From the NCBI GenBank assembly GCA_965202895.1, contig OZ241901.1, positions 4,402,001-4,466,000 of the forward strand: DNA of 64,000 nt, in the 5' to 3' direction. Within the stretch, counting starts at the first letter, position 1. Each line of letters starts with the position of its first letter. Made by a program: the position numbers and the translations under genes. Source of the stretch: JAJDXW01 sp965202895. GTDB taxonomy: Bacteria > Pseudomonadota > Gammaproteobacteria > HK1. The notes under the pieces were generated by a model. The model did no database searches, had not been told where the DNA came from, and saw only the letters and a program-made list of their open reading frames with translations. This document shows, one piece after another, positions 46,567 to 54,606 of this stretch.

Positions 46567-47403
46567 TCAGCGGGGGAAGAGAGCGTTCCGGCTCCATCCC
46601 GGGCCCGCCGGATCCGGCTCCACGAGAGACAGCAGGTGCTCCTGGCGCCGCGTGGAGGCGGAATAGAGATCGTCTTCGATTTCCGGCACTTCTCCGTCCA
46701 TGATGAGATGGTTTCGCCGGCGTCGGTAGGCTTCCCGGGTGAATACGTAAGTATCGAGCGCGACCCGATCCCGAAAGGCGATCACCTCGCTGGCATTCGC
46801 CCGGGCGTTGACCGCGCCGAGGATCGCGACCGGAACGGCGAGTCCGGAGACGTCCGCGAGCGCGACGAGGCTCGTCTGCCATGCCAGCGGAAGGTCGCCG
46901 ACGTCGCGCACCGAGCTCGGCCCGAAGCCGGGCAGCTCCAGGTAGGCGATCTCCTCGACGCCCCACACCGCGAGGGTCTGGCCGAAGTCCTCGTCGTGGC
47001 GCTCGAGCCCGACCGCGGAGGCGAAGTCGATGAGCCCGGCGAGCCCGAACGTGGTGTTGAGCGCGAACCGCATCGTGTCCTGCACCCCCTGCTCGAACTT
47101 GCCCTGCAGGAAGTCGTTGAGAATCACGTTGGGATAGGTGAGGTTGTCGAGGAAGTTCGAGATCCCGGTCCGGACGGCCGCCGGGGTCACGCGCACGTAT
47201 GCGCGCGACACCGGGCCGAGCACGGCCTTGTCCAGGAGGAGGCCGGCCCGATGCGACGCCCGGTTGACCGGCTCCAGCGGGTCCCCGGCCTCTCCCTCTG
47301 CCGCGTGTACCCCGAAACCCGCCGCCGCCAGGGCCATCGCAAGAAGGCCGGCCGGGAGCCGGCGGGCCATGCCCCAGGGCGTCGAAGTCTTGCGCATAGG
47401 CAT
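46567..47403 (-). CDS. mlaA: MlaA family outer-membrane phospholipid transport protein (no lipobox)
   Basis: MlaA removes misplaced phospholipids from the outer leaflet and passes them to the Mla pathway. The 278-residue protein has DPLEPVNRASHRAGLLLDKA, YVRVTPAAVRTGISNFLDNL, PNVILNDFLQGKFEQGVQDT, FALNTTFGLAGLIDFASAVG and the EDFGQTLAVWGVEE segment; all are core VacJ/MlaA motifs. The signal region is LPAGLLAMALAAAGFGVHAA, with no Cys at the cleavage site, so it is not a classical lipoprotein. ATG at 47403 (MPMRKTSTPWG) is chosen; 47397 is close. Other mla genes are not in the window. Confidence 0.93.
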   Translation of the reverse strand: MPMRKTSTPWGMARRLPAGLLAMALAAAGFGVHAAEGEAGDPLEPVNRASHRAGLLLDKAVLGPVSRAYVRVTPAAVRTGISNFLDNLTYPNVILNDFLQGKFEQGVQDTMRFALNTTFGLAGLIDFASAVGLERHDEDFGQTLAVWGVEEIAYLELPGFGPSSVRDVGDLPLAWQTSLVALADVSGLAVPVAILGAVNARANASEVIAFRDRVALDTYVFTREAYRRRRNHLIMDGEVPEIEDDLYSASTRRQEHLLSLVEPDPAGPGWSRNALFPR

Positions 47404-47506
47404 CGAATTCACCTGTATCGAGGGGCCGTCGATGCGAAGATCGTATCCTCCGCACGGCTCTGCCCGCAATGCGACGGGAGCCGCGGCCGGACGGGCGGGA
47501 GCCCTC

Positions 47507-48751
47507 CTACATGCCGTCGATGATCGCGCTCGCGAACCCGCTGGTCGAGACCTCGGTCGCCCCCTCGGTCTGGCGCGCGAAGTCGTAGGTCAGGACCTTC
47601 CGGGCGATGGTCTTCTCGTAGGCGGCGGTGATCGTCCGTCCGACCTCCGGCCACCCGATGTAGTCGAACATCATGACCCCGCTGAACAGGAGGGACCCGG
47701 GGTTGACCTTGTCCTGGTTCGCGTACTTCGGGGCGGTGCCGTGGGTCGCCTCGAACACCGCGACGTGGTCCGCCATGTTCGCCCCCGGGGCGATGCCGAC
47801 CCCGCCGACCTCCGCCGCCACCGCGTCGGACAGGTAGTCCCCGTTCAGGTTGGAGGTCGCGATCACGTCGAACTCCGCCGGCCGCAGCAGCATCATCTGG
47901 AACATGATGTCGGCGATTCGATCCTTCATGACGATCCTGCCCTCGGGCTGCCGGCCGTCGTGCTTCTCCCAGAGCTCGTCCTCGGTGATCGTGTGCTCCG
48001 CGAACTCGGTGCGGGCGAGCTCGTAGCCCCAGTTGCGGAACGCCCCCTCGGTGAACTTCATGATGTTCCCCTTGTGGACGAGGGTCACGCTCCTGCGGCC
48101 ATGGTCGATGGCGTACCGGATGGCCTTTCGCACCAGGCGATTCGTGCCGAAGGGGCTGATCGGCTTGACCCCGAGGCCCGCACCCTCGAAGAACCCGGCC
48201 CCCATGTCGTCGCGCAGGAACCGGGCGAGCTTCTCGTTCTCCGCGCTTCCCGCCTCGTACTCGATGCCCGCGTAGACGTCCTCGGTGTTCTCCCGGAAGA
48301 TGACCACGTCGACGTCCTGGGGCCGCCTGAGCGGTGACGGCACGCCCGCGTAGTACCGGACCGGCCGGACGCAGGCGTAGAGATCGAGCACCTGGCGCAG
48401 GCCCACGTTGAGCGAACGGAAGCCGCCCCCGACCGGGGTCGTGAGCGGCCCCTTGATGGAGACGACGAGGTCGCGGAGCGCATCCCGGGTCTCCTGCGGG
48501 AAGTAGTCGCCGTCGAAGAGCCCGGCCGCCTTCTCGCCCATGTAGAGCTCCGCCCAATGCACCTTGCGCCGCCCGCGGTACGCCCGCTCGACCGCCGCGT
48601 CCCAGATGCGAAGGCACGCGCGGGTGATGTCCGGCCCGATGCCGTCCCCTTCCACGTAGCCGAGGATGGGCTGGTCGGTGACGGCGAGACGGCCGCCCGC
48701 GACCCGGATCTTGTCGCCGGTCTCGGGCAGTCTGGTGTGCTGGTAGCTCAT
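47507..48751 (-). CDS. icd: NADP-dependent isocitrate dehydrogenase
   Basis: The TCA-cycle enzyme converts isocitrate to 2-oxoglutarate. The 414-residue protein aligns with the E. coli type: YVEGDGIGPDITRACLRIWD, the substrate segment TPVGGGFRSLNVGLRQVLDL containing the phosphorylatable Ser, VVIFRENTEDVYAGIEYEAG, the Lys site LVHKGNIMKFTEGAFRNWGY, NLNGDYLSDAVAAEVGGVGI, and NADP-type HGTAPKYANQDKVNPGSLLF. ATG at 48751 (MSYQHTRLPE) is chosen because it fits the usual N-terminus. It ends about 100 bp before mlaA. Confidence 0.96.
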   Translation of the reverse strand: MSYQHTRLPETGDKIRVAGGRLAVTDQPILGYVEGDGIGPDITRACLRIWDAAVERAYRGRRKVHWAELYMGEKAAGLFDGDYFPQETRDALRDLVVSIKGPLTTPVGGGFRSLNVGLRQVLDLYACVRPVRYYAGVPSPLRRPQDVDVVIFRENTEDVYAGIEYEAGSAENEKLARFLRDDMGAGFFEGAGLGVKPISPFGTNRLVRKAIRYAIDHGRRSVTLVHKGNIMKFTEGAFRNWGYELARTEFAEHTITEDELWEKHDGRQPEGRIVMKDRIADIMFQMMLLRPAEFDVIATSNLNGDYLSDAVAAEVGGVGIAPGANMADHVAVFEATHGTAPKYANQDKVNPGSLLFSGVMMFDYIGWPEVGRTITAAYEKTIARKVLTYDFARQTEGATEVSTSGFASAIIDGM

Positions 48752-48912
48752 GGCGCTCCCTTCGGCGGATCGTGGTCTCGGGCGGCCCGCAGCCGCGGGG
48801 ACGAAGCCGCGCAATATATCGCCCGAGGCTCCCCCGGTACAGGGGAAGAATCCGCCATCCAGGAGAACACCGCCGCCTGCTTCGACGGCAAGCGGCGCGT
48901 TCCCGAAGTGCG

Positions 48913-49902
48913 TCAGGCGATCGTGACCCCGCATCGCCGGGCCACGGTCCGGGCGAGGGCTCGAAAGTCCCGGTAGCACCTTCGCACCGCATTGGCGTGG
49001 CCGCCGATGGCGCCGTCCGCCGGCTTGAGGGCGAACATCGGTTTGCGCGCCTCCTGCGCGAGCGGCATCAGGCTTCGATAAGGCCCGAGGGTGGCCAGGC
49101 AGTGCTCGTCCTCATCCATGGAAAGGGCGGGCGGTGCGGGCTCGCGGACCACGAGATCACGGTACGCGCCCGGGATGCGCTCCATCCAGCGTTCATACGC
49201 CAGGACCGGGCGGTTCAGCCGCACCGCATGTTGCAACACGACGTACCCGATCGGCCGCATGTCCCCGCGCGGCGCGTCCAGGTCCGCCACCGGGTTGCGA
49301 CCCCGGCGCTCCGACCACTCCCGCCGCCACCGGCGCAGGGTCGGCCCGAGGTCGTGGAGGCCCCGGATGGAGCCGGGATCGGCCGCGAGCGGCACGACGA
49401 CGTGGTCCGCGGTGACCAGCACTGCCCGGTTGAGGGCGCCGAGGTTCGGGCCGACGTCCATCAGGATGAGGTCCGCGGCAACCCTTTCCGCCGCCCCGTG
49501 CAGGGCGCGCGAGATGGCCGAGAGCACGCGGAACGCCCGGGGCCGCTTATCGAGGCAGAGCGGCCACTGGCTCGTCAGCTCGTCTTCCGCCCCGGAGAGC
49601 AGCACGTCGCCCGCGACCAGCCCGATCCCGGGTGTGGGCTCCGTCACGTGAGGGGCCGTGACGTCTCCCGTGCCTTCCAGGAGCGGCTGCAGGGAGGCGT
49701 AGATCGTTCCATCGGATCGATCGTCCGCCCACAGGTCCTCCAGCGCCTCGTCGTCCAGGAACATGCTGGTGAGGTTCGCCTGCGGGTCGAGGTCCGCGAC
49801 CAGGACGTTGCAGTCGAGCTCCGCGTACATCCAGGCGAGGTGGTAGACGAGGGAGGTCTTTCCGACGCCGCCCTTGTTGTTGAAGACCGCGACGGTCTTC
49901 AC
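48913..49902 (-). CDS. ParA-family ATPase paired with an AlbA_2 protein
   Basis: The 329-residue protein begins MKTVAVFNNKGGVGKTSLVY with the deviant Walker A (KGGVGKT), then VLVADLDPQANLTSMFLDDE, AADLILMDVGPNLGALNRAV and VPLAADPGSIRGLHDLGPTL, as in chromosome- or plasmid-type ParA. The long C-terminal half, with RWMERIPGAYRDLVVREPAP, is specific to a subset of ParA-like proteins and may bind the partner. There is no ParB gene nearby. It is translated after the 49899-51089 gene with a 4 bp overlap, so the two form a module. The Walker motifs indicate ATP-driven switching. Roles in partition, regulation or defence are all possible. Confidence 0.85.
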   Translation of the reverse strand: MKTVAVFNNKGGVGKTSLVYHLAWMYAELDCNVLVADLDPQANLTSMFLDDEALEDLWADDRSDGTIYASLQPLLEGTGDVTAPHVTEPTPGIGLVAGDVLLSGAEDELTSQWPLCLDKRPRAFRVLSAISRALHGAAERVAADLILMDVGPNLGALNRAVLVTADHVVVPLAADPGSIRGLHDLGPTLRRWRREWSERRGRNPVADLDAPRGDMRPIGYVVLQHAVRLNRPVLAYERWMERIPGAYRDLVVREPAPPALSMDEDEHCLATLGPYRSLMPLAQEARKPMFALKPADGAIGGHANAVRRCYRDFRALARTVARRCGVTIA

Positions 49903-51089
49903 GGCGCGGCCCTCACCGTGGCGACGACGAGGGCCGGTTCAAAATCGAATTCAGGCGCCGGGTTGCCGTTCGCCTCCAGGGCCCGGCGGGCGAGCGGCAG
50001 GCCGAGGCCGAAGCGTTGCGCGAAGCCCAGGTTGGCCATGATCTCGGCCAGAAGCGGATTGCGGTAGTCGGTGTCTCCCGTGCCGAAGTTGTCGCGCGTG
50101 ATCCTCCCGTACAGCCCGCCGGGGCTCGCGATCTCGACCCGGTCGGAGAACCAGTGGACCCGTACCGGGGCGTGGGTGCCTTCGTAGCTGCGGTGCATGA
50201 CGGCATTGTGGGCGAGTTGCCGCAGGGCATCGGCCGGGTAGTCGGGCCGTTGCCTCTCGCGCGGCGCGCCCGCCACCCGGGTGCGGACCGAGACGTTCAG
50301 GTCGAGGAGCTCGTCGAGCCGGCGAACCACGTCGTCCAGCCGTCCGGTGAGCTCCTTCCGATCCCGGATCGGATCGGTCATCTCCGTACCGTCGATGCGA
50401 AGGAACTGGATGTACGCGCCGGGCACGAATGCCTGCGGATCCAGTCCGAACGCAATCACCGCCCCCCACGTCGGCCGTTCTCCCCGAACCAGCCGCAGGG
50501 AACGTAGCTGATGTTCGATTGGCCGGGTGTTCCGTTCGAGCACATCGGGCGCGACCGCGTTCGGCAGGTAATGGTCGCGCACGAAGCCCTGATCGAGGTC
50601 ACCGATGTGTGCTCCGTTCATGGCCCTCGAATCGAAGGGCAGATCGGCCGCGCGCCGGCGTTCGGTGAGCAGGCGTTCGTCTTCCACGGAGCCTTCGCGG
50701 ACGGACGGGCCGACCCGGACCCAGACACGTCCCCGGTAGCGCACGGGCGTATCGGCCGACGGCTCGACGGACACGATGGCGACCTCGCAGCCCCTCAACA
50801 CCCGTTTCTGCACCGTCATCGAGGGCAGCGGCAGGATGTCACCCTCACCGTGGATGTTCGCCAGCCCTGTCAACAGGGCGTCGTCGATCGGCAGCGAGGC
50901 GCAGGAGCCGTCGTCCCGCACCCCGACCAGCACCACCCCCGGCCTGCCGTTTCCCGGCAGATCGTTGGCGAAGGCGCAGACGTTGCGCCGGATCTTCCTG
51001 CCGTCGGCCGCCGATTCCTTGCGCTCCACGAGATCGGATTCGAGGTCCGACGTCAACGTTTCGAGCTCGGCATCGGAGTACGCCGCCAC
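49899..51089 (-). CDS. AlbA_2/Schlafen-type ATP-binding protein (divergent AAA-4)
   Basis: The 396-residue protein has the AlbA_2 (Schlafen core) domain at the N-terminus: LESDLVERKESAADGRKIRR, NVCAFANDLPGNGRPGVVLV, GVRDDGSCASLPI, and the following VAIVSVEPSADTPVRYRGRV with VWVRVGPSVREGS. A C-terminal winged-helix/HATPase-like part has LRQLAHNAVMHRSYEGTHAP, VRVHWFSDRVEIASPGGLYG and FGLGLPLARRALEANGNPAP. Such proteins act as transcription regulators or in antiphage systems. The ATG at 51089 is supported by the start of the E-rich helix. It is coupled to the ParA-like gene downstream, forming a two-gene unit of unknown role. Confidence 0.85.
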   Translation of the reverse strand: MAAYSDAELETLTSDLESDLVERKESAADGRKIRRNVCAFANDLPGNGRPGVVLVGVRDDGSCASLPIDDALLTGLANIHGEGDILPLPSMTVQKRVLRGCEVAIVSVEPSADTPVRYRGRVWVRVGPSVREGSVEDERLLTERRRAADLPFDSRAMNGAHIGDLDQGFVRDHYLPNAVAPDVLERNTRPIEHQLRSLRLVRGERPTWGAVIAFGLDPQAFVPGAYIQFLRIDGTEMTDPIRDRKELTGRLDDVVRRLDELLDLNVSVRTRVAGAPRERQRPDYPADALRQLAHNAVMHRSYEGTHAPVRVHWFSDRVEIASPGGLYGRITRDNFGTGDTDYRNPLLAEIMANLGFAQRFGLGLPLARRALEANGNPAPEFDFEPALVVATVRAAP

Positions 51090-51247
51090 TACCGCCCGCT
51101 CCCCACGGCCCGTTCGATGCCGATGCCGTGCAGTATCGCACCGATGGACGCGCCCCGGTCTTCCTGCCGGGGGAAGGGGCCGCGGGGCGGGCCGGCGCCC
51201 GCCGCCCCCGGTCCGTCCGGCTCCGTGCAGGTCCGAGTCCGGATCCG

Positions 51248-51430
51248 AGCCCCGGGCGCTGTTCGTAACTTATTGATATAGAGGGTGGAGATCGGGGGTC
51301 GAGATATTTTTCACCCCCACAGAGACGGCGTTCTTCCGTAGTTTGGGGTCGGTTCGAGGGGGTTGCTGGCAGATTTCACCCCACGGAGCTGCTTGCGCGG
51401 GCACGGCGAAAGCACCACAGCGCACATGCC
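51248..51430. mobile_element. MITE family 1, short copy D (183 bp)
   Basis: The left end AGCCCCGGGCGCTGTTCGTA and right end AGCGCACATGCC match copies B and E. A 12 bp direct repeat GGTCCGAGTCCG lies near both sides (51230-51241 and 51433-51444), not flush with the ends, so the target duplication is unclear. It lies in the divergent spacer between the AlbA_2 gene and the sugar-binding protein gene. Confidence 0.72.
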
Positions 51431-51526
51431 TCGGTCCGAGTCCGTTGCATGGGCACGCGGGGCCGTGGCAAGGTACGACTCCACGGACCATCCACTTCCC
51501 TACCCACCTCATACGGAGGCTTCACC

Positions 51527-52435
51527 ATGAAGAGAGCGTTCTTTCTCGCCGCCGCCCTGCTCGTCGCGGGGACCGCGAGCGCCGAGCGGTTCGTGATGAT
51601 CACCCATACCCAGGGGACGGACCCCTTCTGGCCGGTGGTCCAGAAGGGCGGCGAGGATGCCGCCAAGGCGGTCGGCGCGGAGTTCGAGTACAACTTCGCG
51701 CCGTCGGGCGACATGGCGGACATGGCCCGGCTCATCGAGGCGGCCACCGCCACCCAGCCGGACGGCATCGTCGTCTCGCTCCCGGACGCGGACGCCCTCG
51801 GCGGCGCGATCAAGTCCGCGGTCGCGGCGGGGATCCCGGTCATCACGATGAACTCCGGCCTCGAGTCGTCGGCCGCGGTCGGCGCGCTCATGCACGTCGG
51901 CCAGCCGGAGCGCCTCGCCGGCGAGAAGGCCGGGGAGCGGGCCAAGGCGGAGGGAGCGACCAAGGGACTCTGCCTCAACCAGGAGTCCTTCAACACCGCC
52001 CTCGTCGACCGCTGCACGGGGTACTTCGACGCGATGGGAATGGACCTCAACATGATCGACGTGTCGAACGACGTCTCGCAGATCAAGACCCGGACCGCCG
52101 CCGCCCTCCAGTCGGACCCCGCGGTGGATGCGCTCCTCGCGGTCGGCCCGCACGTGTGCGTCGCCGCCGCGGCGGCGGTGAAGGAGGTCGGGGCGAAGGT
52201 CCATCTGGCGTGCTTCGACCTGTCCCCCGAGGTGATCAACCTCATCCAGGCGGGAGAGGTCGTGTTCACCATCGACCAGCAGCAGCGGCTCCAGGGGTAC
52301 ATGCCGATCGTCGTGCTGCACCTCTACAACCAGAACGCGGGGCTGCTCCCGGGCGCGAACATCCCGTCGGGGCCGGGCTTCGTGGATGCGTCCAACGCGG
52401 CCGGGGTCGCGGCCCAGGCCGGCGTGAACCGCTGA
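51527..52435 (+). CDS. Sugar-type ABC transporter periplasmic substrate-binding protein
   Basis: The 302-residue protein has a signal peptide (MKRAFFLAAALLVAGTASA) and the LacI-like periplasmic binding fold of the CUT2 group: VMITHTQGTDPFWPVVQKGG, MARLIEAATATQPDGIVVSL, PDADALGGAIKSAVAAGIPV, ITMNSGLESSAAVGALMHVG and VFTIDQQQRLQGYMPIVVLH. It binds a sugar or sugar-like ligand, not identifiable here; the FrcB fructose-binding type is the nearest idea. The ATG at 51527 has GGAGG 7 bp upstream. A strong hairpin separates it from the permease gene, which suits higher expression of the binding protein. Confidence 0.9.
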   Translation: MKRAFFLAAALLVAGTASAERFVMITHTQGTDPFWPVVQKGGEDAAKAVGAEFEYNFAPSGDMADMARLIEAATATQPDGIVVSLPDADALGGAIKSAVAAGIPVITMNSGLESSAAVGALMHVGQPERLAGEKAGERAKAEGATKGLCLNQESFNTALVDRCTGYFDAMGMDLNMIDVSNDVSQIKTRTAAALQSDPAVDALLAVGPHVCVAAAAAVKEVGAKVHLACFDLSPEVINLIQAGEVVFTIDQQQRLQGYMPIVVLHLYNQNAGLLPGANIPSGPGFVDASNAAGVAAQAGVNR

Positions 52436-52485
52436 CCGGGGCCGGTCCGGCGCGGGCCCGACGCACGGGCCCCACGCAAGGAACC

Positions 52486-52531
52486 GGCCGGCCGGCTCGC
52501 CCTCCGCACCCGCGGAGCGAGCCGGCCGGCC
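52486..52531 (+). promoter_or_regulatory. Long stem-loop between binding-protein and permease genes
   Basis: A perfect 15 bp stem (GGCCGGCCGGCTCGC at 52486-52500, complement at 52517-52531) is extended inside by TCCGC/GCGGA around an ACCC loop. There is no T-run. This position in an ABC operon is typical of an mRNA-stabilising or partially terminating hairpin that lets the binding protein be made in excess. Confidence 0.75.
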
Positions 52532-52565
52532 GCACCGTCGATCCGCCGCAGGAGGGCACGACCGG

Positions 52566-53717
52566 ATGGCGACGACGACCGGGAACGGCGCCGGGGCCGG
52601 AGGCGCCGGCCACCGCTCGGAAGCCGACCGGCTGAAGGAGGCGGGATGGCTCTACCGCCTCGTCCACCGCCCCGAGATCGGGGCCTTCTCGGGCATGGTC
52701 GTGCTCCTCGTGTTCCTCGCCCTCGCGGCCGGGGACGTCGTCTACAACCCGCTCGGGATCAAGAACAACCTCGCCATCATCGCCCAGCTCGGGATCATCG
52801 CCACCGGCGCGTGCATGCTGATGATCGCCGGCGAGTTCGACCTCTCCATCGGGTCGATGATCGGGTTCGCCGGCATGTCGATGGCGATCATGCTGAAGTG
52901 GGGGCTGCCGTTCGGGCTCGGGCCGGCGTCTCCGCTCGCGGCGTTCCTGATCACCCTCTGCATCACGCTCGCGATCGGATGGCTCATCGGGACGATCGTG
53001 GTGCGGACCCGGCTCTCGTCCTTCATCGTCTCCCTGTCCTTCCTCTTCATCCTGCGCGGCGCGACGGAGGTGTGCTTCCGGACCTTCAACGGCTCCACCC
53101 AGGTCTCCGGCCTCCCGGACTACAAGCAGACCGACTTCTTCGCCGCCCTCTTCGGCGGCGAGACCTTCCAGTGGTTCTACGACCTCCTCTTCCAGCTCGG
53201 GCTCAACTACAACCGGGCCGGCGGCCAGTGGGTCACCGGGTTCGACGCCAAGGTGGCGTGGTGGCTGCTGATCGCGGGCGCCGCCTGGTTCGTCCTCTCG
53301 CGTACCCAGCTAGGCAACTGGATCTACGCGACGGGCGGAAACGAAGAGGCGGCGCGGGCGAACGGCGTACCCACCGACAAGGTGAAGGTGTCGCTGTTCA
53401 TGTTCACCGCGTTCTGCGCCACCATCTTCGCCGCGACCCAGGTCTTCGACACCAACACCGCCGACGCCGCGAAGGGCAACCTGAAGGAGCTGGAAGCGAT
53501 CGCCGCCTCGGTGGTGGGCGGGGTCATCCTGTCCGGGGGGTTCGGGTCGATCATCGGCGTGGTCTTCGGGGCGGTCATCTTCGGGCTCGTGCAGAACTCG
53601 GTGTTCTACATCTCCTGGATCGACGGCTCCTACTACCGGACGTTCCTCGGCACGGTGCTGCTCGTCGCCGCCCTGAGCAACGAGACCATCCGAAAACGGT
53701 TCACCGGGGGGATATGA
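52566..53717 (+). CDS. CUT2-type sugar ABC transporter permease
   Basis: The 383-residue permease has about ten membrane helices. Family motifs are NNLAIIAQLGIIATGACMLM, IAGEFDLSIGSMIGFAGMSM, SFIVSLSFLFILRGATEVCF, IYATGGNEEAARANGVPTDK and EAIAASVVGGVILSGGFGSI, as in RbsC/FrcC. Between LPDYKQTDFFAALFGGETFQ and WVTGFDAKVAWWLLIAGAAW is a longer loop than in E. coli RbsC. ATG at 52566 (MATTTGNGAGAGG). It is followed by the ATPase gene with a one-base gap. The product forms the translocation path with the 53719-54501 ATPase. Confidence 0.92.
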   Translation: MATTTGNGAGAGGAGHRSEADRLKEAGWLYRLVHRPEIGAFSGMVVLLVFLALAAGDVVYNPLGIKNNLAIIAQLGIIATGACMLMIAGEFDLSIGSMIGFAGMSMAIMLKWGLPFGLGPASPLAAFLITLCITLAIGWLIGTIVVRTRLSSFIVSLSFLFILRGATEVCFRTFNGSTQVSGLPDYKQTDFFAALFGGETFQWFYDLLFQLGLNYNRAGGQWVTGFDAKVAWWLLIAGAAWFVLSRTQLGNWIYATGGNEEAARANGVPTDKVKVSLFMFTAFCATIFAATQVFDTNTADAAKGNLKELEAIAASVVGGVILSGGFGSIIGVVFGAVIFGLVQNSVFYISWIDGSYYRTFLGTVLLVAALSNETIRKRFTGGI

Positions 53718-53718
53718 C

Positions 53719-54501
53719 GTGGCCGAACCCCTCATCCGGCTCGTCGACATCGTCAAGCGCTTCGGCAACTTCACGGCGCTCGGGGGGGTCTCGATGGAGG
53801 TCCACCCCGGAGAGGTCCATGCCCTGCTCGGGGACAACGGAGCCGGCAAGTCCACCCTCATCAAGGTCCTGGCCGGCGTGCACCAGCCGACCTCGGGGAC
53901 GATCCACGTCGACGGGCGGCCCGTCGAGTTCCGGAACCCGCTCGCCGCCTCCGACGCGGGGATCGGCACCGTCTACCAGGACCTCGCGCTCAACCCGCTG
54001 ACCTCCGTGACCCGCAACTTCTTCATGGGGCGGGAGATCACCAGGGGCGCGCGGCCCTTCGGGATCCTCCAGACGGCGGAGATGAACCGCATCACCCGGG
54101 AAGAGATGGCGAAGATCGGCATCCACGTCGCGGACCCGGAGCAGGCGGTCGGAACGATGTCCGGAGGGCAGAAGCAGACCCTCGCCATCGCGCGGGCGAT
54201 CTTCTTCGGAGCGCGCGTGCTGATCCTCGACGAACCGACCTCCGCGCTCGGGCAGAAGCAGCAGCTCGAGGTGCTGAAGACCATCAAACGGGTGCGAAGC
54301 CGCGGGGACATCGCGATCATCCTCATCACCCACAACGAGATCCATGCCCAGCTGGTGGCGGACCGCTACACCTTCCTCAGCCTCGGGCAGGTGATCGGAA
54401 ACGGGGTCGCCGAAGACCTCGGGGGGGAGGACATCCGGCGGCTGATGGCGGGCGGGGCCCAGATGGCCGACCTGGAGGAAGAGCTGGCCACCATCCACTG
54501 A
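53719..54501 (+). CDS. Sugar ABC transporter ATPase, single-domain (FrcA-like)
   Basis: The 260-residue ATPase has Walker A LLGDNGAGKSTLIKVLAGVH, Q-loop GTVYQDLALNPLTSVTRNFF, signature MSGGQKQTLAIARAIFFGAR and Walker B VLILDEPTSALGQKQQLEVL, then the switch His in LITHNEIHAQLVADRYTFLS. CUT2 ATPases of the RbsA type are usually double, about 500 residues; this is a single domain, as in FrcA. The start is GTG at 53719, one base after the permease stop. A hairpin at 54544-54593 ends the operon. Confidence 0.92.
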   Translation: MAEPLIRLVDIVKRFGNFTALGGVSMEVHPGEVHALLGDNGAGKSTLIKVLAGVHQPTSGTIHVDGRPVEFRNPLAASDAGIGTVYQDLALNPLTSVTRNFFMGREITRGARPFGILQTAEMNRITREEMAKIGIHVADPEQAVGTMSGGQKQTLAIARAIFFGARVLILDEPTSALGQKQQLEVLKTIKRVRSRGDIAIILITHNEIHAQLVADRYTFLSLGQVIGNGVAEDLGGEDIRRLMAGGAQMADLEEELATIH

Positions 54502-54543
54502 GGGGGCACGGGGGCGGCACGGGCCGCGGCGGCGGGGCGGCGG

Positions 54544-54593
54544 GGCGCCGGCCTCCCCGACCTCCCGGGTCCCGGAGGCGGAAGGCCGGCGCC
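54544..54593. terminator. Bidirectional hairpin between the sugar ABC operon and the quinone oxidoreductase gene
   Basis: An 11 bp perfect inverted repeat (GGCGCCGGCCT at 54544-54554, complement at 54583-54593) encloses a GC-rich loop that can form a further small stem. It lies between converging genes (stops at 54501 and 54607), as expected for a shared terminator. No T-run is present. Confidence 0.65.
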
Positions 54594-54606
54594 CGCGGGG
54601 TTCGGC

